Shown one piece after another: positions 33,501 through 37,547 of a DNA stretch of 37,547 bases; within the stretch, counting starts at the first letter, position 1; each line of letters begins with the position of its first letter. The DNA is from a virus. The stretch is taken from IMG/VR virus record IMGVR_UViG_3300048838_000376, positions 1-37,547 of that record; one strand, given 5' to 3'. The notes beneath the pieces are model-generated. The model searched no databases and was not told the DNA's origin. It worked only from the letters and a program-made list of their open reading frames with translations. Both the position numbers and the translations under genes were made by a program.

Positions 33501-33902
33501 TCAGAACTGGATGATGCCTGACGCGTTCCAGGTTAGCAGCACATCGCCGCCGTTCGGCGTCACGGGCAGGCCCCCAACACCCGTGTCGAAGTAACCGACG
33601 AGGCGGGAAGTGGCCGGAGTGCCCGTGTCGAGAAAGAGCACAACGGCTTCGCACGGGTCGCCCGTGACAGCGACGAGGGTCGTGTCCGTTGCATCGAACA
33701 GGCCGTTCACATAGGTCTTGCCGGTCAGCTCGACGGGGGTGCCCACCACTGCCGCGCTGACCGAGGTGTAAAACTCATGCGCTGCGCTGTAGGTGTAGAG
33801 CGCGAGATCCACGAGAGCGGCTCGCAAAGTGCCTGTCAAGGCCGTGCCCGCAACACCTTGGATTTGGTTTTGCTTGTACAGGGGGTAGACTGCGTTTGCC
33901 AT
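33501..33902 (-). CDS. Virion protein of a common phage type (133 aa)
   Basis: The pattern ANAVYPLYKQNQIQGVAGTA, RAALVDLALYTYSAAHEFYT, TLVAVTGDPCEAVVLFLDTG and DVLLTWNASGIIQF is common in phage virion modules and beta-rich. AGAGG lies upstream of the ATG. It is probably a tail or head-surface protein. The 57 bases after its stop hold no gene or clear signal. Confidence 0.75.
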   Translation of the reverse strand: MANAVYPLYKQNQIQGVAGTALTGTLRAALVDLALYTYSAAHEFYTSVSAAVVGTPVELTGKTYVNGLFDATDTTLVAVTGDPCEAVVLFLDTGTPATSRLVGYFDTGVGGLPVTPNGGDVLLTWNASGIIQF

Positions 33903-33915
33903 GATGACCTCTTTT

Positions 33916-34176
33916 TCAGTAGAGTGCTAGGATGCTGCTCGCCGACGTGCCTGCGAGATACACGCGAGTGACTTGAAGCGGAAGGAGTGTCCCGGACGGG
34001 ACATTGACGAAAGTGATGTTGGAGCCTTGGACAGCCATGTCCACGGTGATATTGCCCCCGACCCCGACAAAAAGTCCGCGGGTGCAGTTGATTTCTACAC
34101 TGTCGCTGGGAACTACGGCGGCTGCCGACCATGCCGGTACCGTGGCGTTGGGGGTGCGGTATGCAGCGTTTCCCAT
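33916..34176 (-). CDS. Small beta-rich virion protein (86 aa)
   Basis: GLFVGVGGNITVDMAVQGSN, ITFVNVPSGTLLPLQVTRVY and the closing ASSILALY form a pattern found in many phage head- or tail-region proteins. It lies in a set of four small genes after the homing endonuclease. A decoration or fibre-base role is possible; no function can be proven. Confidence 0.75.
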   Translation of the reverse strand: MGNAAYRTPNATVPAWSAAAVVPSDSVEINCTRGLFVGVGGNITVDMAVQGSNITFVNVPSGTLLPLQVTRVYLAGTSASSILALY

Positions 34177-34188
34177 GTTCTACCCCTA

Positions 34189-34398
34189 TCAGCTCAGAGC
34201 TGCGCCGACGGCGGTGACCCAGGCGCTGCCGGTCCAGATGACGATACAGGTCTCGTTGTTGCCTGCGCCGTTGTCCGTGATCAGGCGGGTCTGGCCGGCG
34301 TCATCTGCGGTCAGCGTCGGCAGCGTGGCCGTGGTCAAGGGGGCGTAGGCGAAGCCGTTGTCCGAAGCAACGGGGCCGGAGAAGCGAGTTTGTGCCAT
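34189..34398 (-). CDS. Small virion protein (69 aa)
   Basis: The ATG overlaps the stop of the homing endonuclease by one base (TAATG) and has AAAGGA eight bases upstream. FSGPVASDNGF, followed by Thr/Ala-rich beta structure (TATLPTLTADDAGQTRLITD) and CIVIWTGSAWVTAVG, is a pattern of small phage virion proteins. It was probably the gene next to the capsid gene before the endonuclease was inserted. Confidence 0.75.
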   Translation of the reverse strand: MAQTRFSGPVASDNGFAYAPLTTATLPTLTADDAGQTRLITDNGAGNNETCIVIWTGSAWVTAVGAALS

Positions 34399-34988
34399 TA
34401 CAGTGTTCCTTTGAGGTGTTGATATCTTAACGCCAACCTACGGGTCGAGCTAGTATCGGAGCCAACCCGCCTAGCGCGCTCTGCATAGGACAGGTCTTCA
34501 TTCTCAAGGATAAACTTTAGCTTTGCAATGAATTTCGGGTCCCGGTGATAGCGGGCCATCTGCGCCTCGGACAGCAGCTTTCGGTACTCAGGCGCTGAGT
34601 AGTCAAACGTCGTTGCCCTACGGCCTAAGCGAATACGCTGCCGTACCTCTTCACTATGGACCTTTCCTCGCATCGGAGCTTTGGCAAAATCGGCGATGTT
34701 GTAGACCGTTGGTTCATCAAACCACGCGTCGCCTTTAATAAAGGCTTCCTCCAACCGATCCAGCTCTTCCAGATCGGAACACTCAGCTTCGACCGCACCG
34801 CAGAAATTCTCTGCCCCGTACTTGTTGTAGGCTCGCTGTAGATGTAAGTTGGGGTGTTTGTAAAGTCGCAACAGCCTGAAGTGCTCCTTGATCCGCTTGC
34901 GAACTCGCTGCGACTGCCCAACATAGCACTGCCCTGTCGCTTTGTTCACGAGCTTGTATATCCCGCAGATGTCGACTTTATATGGCAT
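34398..34988 (-). CDS. GIY-YIG homing endonuclease (196 aa)
   Basis: I choose the ATG at 34988 (MPYKVDICGIY), which has AAGGAG 6-7 bases upstream; the longer frame to 35045 runs into the terminator. The GIY-YIG domain shows GIYKLVNKATGQCYVGQS (GIY at 9-11, YVG at 22-24), the basic run RVRKRIKEH, E80 in RLEEAFIKG and N97 in YNIAD, all expected active-site positions. A NUMOD3-type DNA-binding motif (APMRGKVHSEEVRQRI) and a helical C-terminus follow. It is AT-richer than its neighbours, consistent with horizontal transfer. Such enzymes cut DNA to copy themselves into related phages. It lies between the capsid gene and small virion genes, a free-standing insertion. Confidence 0.92.
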   Translation of the reverse strand: MPYKVDICGIYKLVNKATGQCYVGQSQRVRKRIKEHFRLLRLYKHPNLHLQRAYNKYGAENFCGAVEAECSDLEELDRLEEAFIKGDAWFDEPTVYNIADFAKAPMRGKVHSEEVRQRIRLGRRATTFDYSAPEYRKLLSEAQMARYHRDPKFIAKLKFILENEDLSYAERARRVGSDTSSTRRLALRYQHLKGTL

Positions 34989-35017
34989 ACACAACTCCTT
35001 TTTATGTAGTGTATGCC
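34984..35017 (-). promoter_or_regulatory. Translation-blocking hairpin over the endonuclease start
   Basis: A perfect 9-bp stem (GGCATACAC / GTGTATGCC) with a 16-base loop. On the transcribed strand the AAGGAG ribosome binding site lies in the loop and the ATG (34986-34988) in the stem, so a read-through transcript would hide the start codon. Confidence 0.75.
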
Positions 35018-35026
35018 TTTTTCTAG

Positions 35027-35059
35027 AAAAAAAAGAAGGGCCCACCGAAGTGAGCCCTT
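35027..35059 (-). terminator. Intrinsic terminator after the major capsid gene
   Basis: On the minus strand a 10-bp stem (one G-U pair) closes a TTCG tetraloop and is followed by TTCTTTTTTTT. It is the only canonical intrinsic terminator I see in the window, 18 bases after the capsid stop. It would lower expression of the downstream tail genes relative to capsid. Confidence 0.93.
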
Positions 35060-35077
35060 GCTTTAGTCAGTCGCCGA

Positions 35078-35986
35078 TCAGGCGCCGGGGGAGCCGTACA
35101 TGCCCAGCGGGTCGCTCCAGCCGAAGCTGTAACGCTCGCGAGCCTTGTAGCGCATGTTGCCCGTGTCGAAGTCGGTGTCGGAACCGGTCTTCATGGCCAC
35201 GCGCTCGAAGTGCTTCAGGCCGTCAGGCACATCGGTCGACAGGAACCACGCATCCGGATCGGTCAGGTAGTGGTTGATCCGGTAGCCCTGCGGGATGGCC
35301 CCCGTGGACTTCAACGCGTTAATGTCGTTGTCGGCCGTCGCGACGCGCAGCTCGGTCTTCATCAGGCGTTCGATCACGAACTGCAGCTGGGTGGGCACGA
35401 TGGCTTTCATCGGCTTCGCAGCGATCAGCAGGCCCTTCTCGTCGGTCCATTGCGAGATCTGGATCACAGCGTTTTCCAGAGCGGTCTCGTTCAGGTCCGA
35501 AGGGGTGGCCGGCTCGTTGGAGTTCACGCCGCCGCCGATCAGGGGGTGTGCGGTGGAGAACAGCTCGACACCATCGCCGCCGGCGAAGGCAGCGTTGAAG
35601 CCGTTGTTCAGCACTGCAGCAGCCTTGACCTGCTTGGTGTGTGCCATCGAGCGCGCCAGCGCCTTGGTGTAGCGACCCGACAGGGAAGCGTACAGGTTGT
35701 CTTCCATCGCCTCTTCGGTGATGGCGAAACCAAGCACCACGGTCTCGTGCACGTAGCGCGAGGTGAATGCTTCCTGGGCGTTGTCGTAGGCCATTGCGGC
35801 GCCTTCGGTTTTCACCGGGGCAGCGCTGAAGCCGGCCAGCTTGGTTTCCTCTTCGAAGGAGCGATCGCTCGACTCGGTTTCGAAGATTTCCTTGTGCTCC
35901 TCGGCGTACTTCTTGTACTCCAGGCCGAACAGAGCGTTCAGGCCAGGAAGAAGTTCCTTGAGCATTTGTGCGCGGGAGATTGCCAT
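35078..35986 (-). CDS. Major capsid protein (302 aa)
   Basis: AGGAG precedes the ATG strongly. SRAQMLKELLPGLNALFGLE, YVHETVVLGFAITEEAMEDN, RSMAHTKQVKAAAVLNNGFN, FSTAHPLIGGGVNSNEPATP and MKAIVPTQLQFVIERLMKTE are typical of capsid proteins of this size class that adopt the HK97 fold. It is preceded by scaffold- and decoration-like genes and followed by a strong terminator, as expected for the most abundant virion protein. Confidence 0.88.
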   Translation of the reverse strand: MAISRAQMLKELLPGLNALFGLEYKKYAEEHKEIFETESSDRSFEEETKLAGFSAAPVKTEGAAMAYDNAQEAFTSRYVHETVVLGFAITEEAMEDNLYASLSGRYTKALARSMAHTKQVKAAAVLNNGFNAAFAGGDGVELFSTAHPLIGGGVNSNEPATPSDLNETALENAVIQISQWTDEKGLLIAAKPMKAIVPTQLQFVIERLMKTELRVATADNDINALKSTGAIPQGYRINHYLTDPDAWFLSTDVPDGLKHFERVAMKTGSDTDFDTGNMRYKARERYSFGWSDPLGMYGSPGA

Positions 35987-35996
35987 GTTGTGCTCC

Positions 35997-36617
35997 TCAG
36001 ATGCCGACGGCGTTGGTGTAGGCGTGGTAGCCGGGGTTGAACTTCACGAGCACATCGGGGAAAGCGTCGTCCGAAGGCGACACGAAACCGACGATCCGGA
36101 AAGCCGCGGTGGTGGTCACCGTGGTGGACTCCAGCGCAGAGGTCGAGGCACCGGTACGGACGTTGCCCGTGCTGGTGGACTGGGCCGCGGCGAAGAAGGT
36201 GTTGGCACCGATGTCGCTCTGGTCTGCCACACCGTCCAGCTGCGCCTGGAACAGCACGTTCGGATCATCGACCACGTAGGCCTTGATCTTGGTGCCGGCA
36301 GGAGCCGCGTAGTTGGCGGGGTAGTACGGCGAGTGGATCACCTGACCTTGAGCATTCACATACTCGCAGCCCATGAACACCCCCATCGAACCGCGCAGGG
36401 TGCCGCCGGTTGGAAGTGCGTTGGTGGTGGCATCAGCGCCGGTGGCGGTCGACAACGCGAGGTAGCCGTCGGCACCCAGGTTGACCACTTGGCCGGTGAA
36501 AAGGTTCGTTGCTTCGCCGGCAGGGTCGATCAAGTACTCCGTCATGGCGCCCGCGTAGGGCAGACCATCAGCGCGCTTGACCGGACGCAGGCCGTAGGGG
36601 GCTGCAGTTTGGGACAT
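35997..36617 (-). CDS. Decoration/capsid-associated protein (206 aa)
   Basis: AGGAG upstream. The start AAPYGLRPVKRADGLPYAGA and the internal RGSMGVFMGCEYVNAQGQVI, with IKAYVVDDPNVLFQAQLDG, are found in phage proteins encoded beside the capsid gene. Beta-rich, no enzyme motif. Likely a capsid-stabilising or minor head protein. Confidence 0.75.
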   Translation of the reverse strand: MSQTAAPYGLRPVKRADGLPYAGAMTEYLIDPAGEATNLFTGQVVNLGADGYLALSTATGADATTNALPTGGTLRGSMGVFMGCEYVNAQGQVIHSPYYPANYAAPAGTKIKAYVVDDPNVLFQAQLDGVADQSDIGANTFFAAAQSTSTGNVRTGASTSALESTTVTTTAAFRIVGFVSPSDDAFPDVLVKFNPGYHAYTNAVGI

Positions 36618-36631
36618 ATTTCGCTCCTAAA

Positions 36632-37075
36632 TCAGGATCCGTTTCCGAATCCCCGACCCCGCGTCACGGTCGATTTGACCTTCCGGAACTTGGGCATCAG
36701 GGGGTTGTTTTGGGCCATGAACTGCTCATCGACCGACTGCATCTGTTGCAAGTTCTTGTTGGCGTAGAAACGCCGACGTGCTTCAACTTGCTCCTCTGTG
36801 TTCTTGCAGAGCATCAGGCCGCCCACTTCGATGTTTCCCTCCTTGTTGGCAAGGTCGTTCATCTCAGGGTGGTCCGTAGCTTTTGCAGGAACCCAGCCGT
36901 CCCGGAACTTCTGCGATACGTTTCGGCCCGAGGCTTCACCCAACACGTGGGTGGCAATCCATCGGAAAACGTACCCAGGCTCTGGGCGCGGTTGAGGCAG
37001 CTGGTCGGGTGGCGTGTACTCGACCCGTTCTTCGTCAGCGCGAGTTTCAATTTCGCGAGGTGTGCGGCTTGCCAT
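36632..37075 (-). CDS. Head-region protein of unknown function (147 aa)
   Basis: AGGAG precedes the ATG. The protein is charged, with PQPRPEPGYVFRWIATHVLG, VSQKFRDGWVPAKATDHPEM, and VGGLMLCKNTEEQVEARRRF. Similar proteins occur beside capsid genes of podoviruses. The RGRGFGNGS end is flexible. A structural or assembly role is inferred from position only. Confidence 0.7.
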   Translation of the reverse strand: MASRTPREIETRADEERVEYTPPDQLPQPRPEPGYVFRWIATHVLGEASGRNVSQKFRDGWVPAKATDHPEMNDLANKEGNIEVGGLMLCKNTEEQVEARRRFYANKNLQQMQSVDEQFMAQNNPLMPKFRKVKSTVTRGRGFGNGS

Positions 37076-37077
37076 GA

Positions 37078-37547
37078 TCAGGCTCCTTTCGATGCAATTT
37101 GAGCAGCGTACTGCTGCGGGGTGATTCCGAGTTTCTTACACAGAGCCATCTGGGTCGACGTCAGGGTGACGCGTCGCTTTCCGGCCGGTGTGCGCTCGAC
37201 TGCTCCCACGGGTGAGGTGGTTTTGCGGCGTTGCGCGGGCTCGTCGTCTTGCTGTCGTTGGGAGGGTTTGAGATCTGGGAAGACCTTCTGTACGCGAGCG
37301 TCGATCTGCTCGTAGTAGGCGTCGCTGCCGGGGGCGAAGCCTCTTTGCACAAGTTCCTGGTGCAGCCCAAGTGCGAAGCTGGTTTCAGCAACCTTGTCCG
37401 GGGCGGTGAACCACTTGTTCTCATCCATCCAGGACTTGAGCTTCGGGTCCGCAGGCGCCGGATCGGCTGGTGCTTGACGCGTTTGTACCATATCTTTCGA
37501 CGTTGGCACAACAGGCGCACGAAAGTTTTGTGCCTGAATCAGCTTGA
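37078..37547 (-). CDS. Scaffold-like protein, 5' end cut by window edge
   Basis: The frame is open to the right edge (codons for KLIQAQNFRAPVVPTSKDM), so the GTG at 37509 is internal. LKSWMDENKWFTAPDKVAET, SDAYYEQIDARVQKVFPDL and the basic C-terminal RVTLTSTQMALCKKLGITPQ fit phage scaffolding proteins, which have charged helices and a C-terminal capsid-binding helix-turn-helix. Position upstream of the capsid gene agrees. Confidence 0.75.
   Translation of the reverse strand, partial: KLIQAQNFRAPVVPTSKDMVQTRQAPADPAPADPKLKSWMDENKWFTAPDKVAETSFALGLHQELVQRGFAPGSDAYYEQIDARVQKVFPDLKPSQRQQDDEPAQRRKTTSPVGAVERTPAGKRRVTLTSTQMALCKKLGITPQQYAAQIASKGA

Noticed and set aside
34990-35030. Possible sigma70-like promoter for the endonuclease
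   Set aside because: AT-rich text such as TACACT and TACATA is present, but no convincing -35 element at correct spacing; the richness is explained by the T-run and hairpin loop.
1-37547. tRNA genes, CRISPR arrays, integrase, attachment sites
   Set aside because: I saw no cloverleaf-like sequence, regularly spaced repeat array or recombinase motif; the only repeats are within the fibre gene and low-complexity tails.

Overview
The window is a segment of a tailed double-stranded DNA phage genome (or an intact prophage) with podovirus-type architecture. It is GC-rich and very densely coded, and nearly every junction is a stop/start overlap or a gap of a few bases. GC richness and codon use would fit a betaproteobacterial host of the Burkholderiales type, but that is a weak inference, because no integrase, tRNA or host gene is present. 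Both edges cut genes. Terminase and portal genes are not seen and would be expected beyond the right edge.

Layout. Positions 1-4.65 kb, plus strand, are the replication side: a probable nucleic-acid-binding protein with a Lys/Ala/Pro and acidic tail (cut at the left edge), a small helix-turn-helix protein, a 60-aa protein, a 997-aa primase-helicase (AEP-type primase plus DUF927-type ATPase) and an 88-aa protein. This arm converges at about 4.5 kb on a long minus-strand late operon filling the rest of the window. In transcription order (right to left) the operon holds: scaffold-like protein (cut at the right edge), a 147-aa head protein, a decoration-like protein, major capsid protein, a strong terminator with a UUCG loop, a GIY-YIG homing endonuclease whose start codon is buried in a hairpin, four small virion proteins, a DUF1800 protein, a DUF1501 protein, a 1138-aa modular tail fibre, two neck/tail adaptor-like proteins with small basic and zinc-ribbon proteins between them, further tail proteins, a lysis cassette (two holin candidates, an unknown membrane protein, a lysozyme-like endolysin, Rz and an overlapping Rz1 lipoprotein), a tail nozzle protein, then a 401-aa internal protein, a GNAT-like protein, an 856-aa internal protein and a giant 2725-aa internal virion protein with an HELAH metallopeptidase motif.

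The most unusual content is the DUF1800-DUF1501 pair. In bacteria these two families are typically neighbours and exported. Here they sit inside the virion operon, translationally coupled to a tail gene by an ATGA overlap, followed directly by the tail fibre, with no visible signal peptides and with the DUF1501 metal-ligand motifs intact. I infer a phage-domesticated enzyme pair, possibly virion-borne and acting at the host surface. Next in interest are a pair of perfect 110-bp in-frame direct repeats flanking a LamG-type lectin cassette in the tail fibre (a recombination-ready domain switch), a lectin-like domain nested inside an Ig-like domain of the same protein, and the hairpin-locked homing endonuclease behind the capsid terminator.
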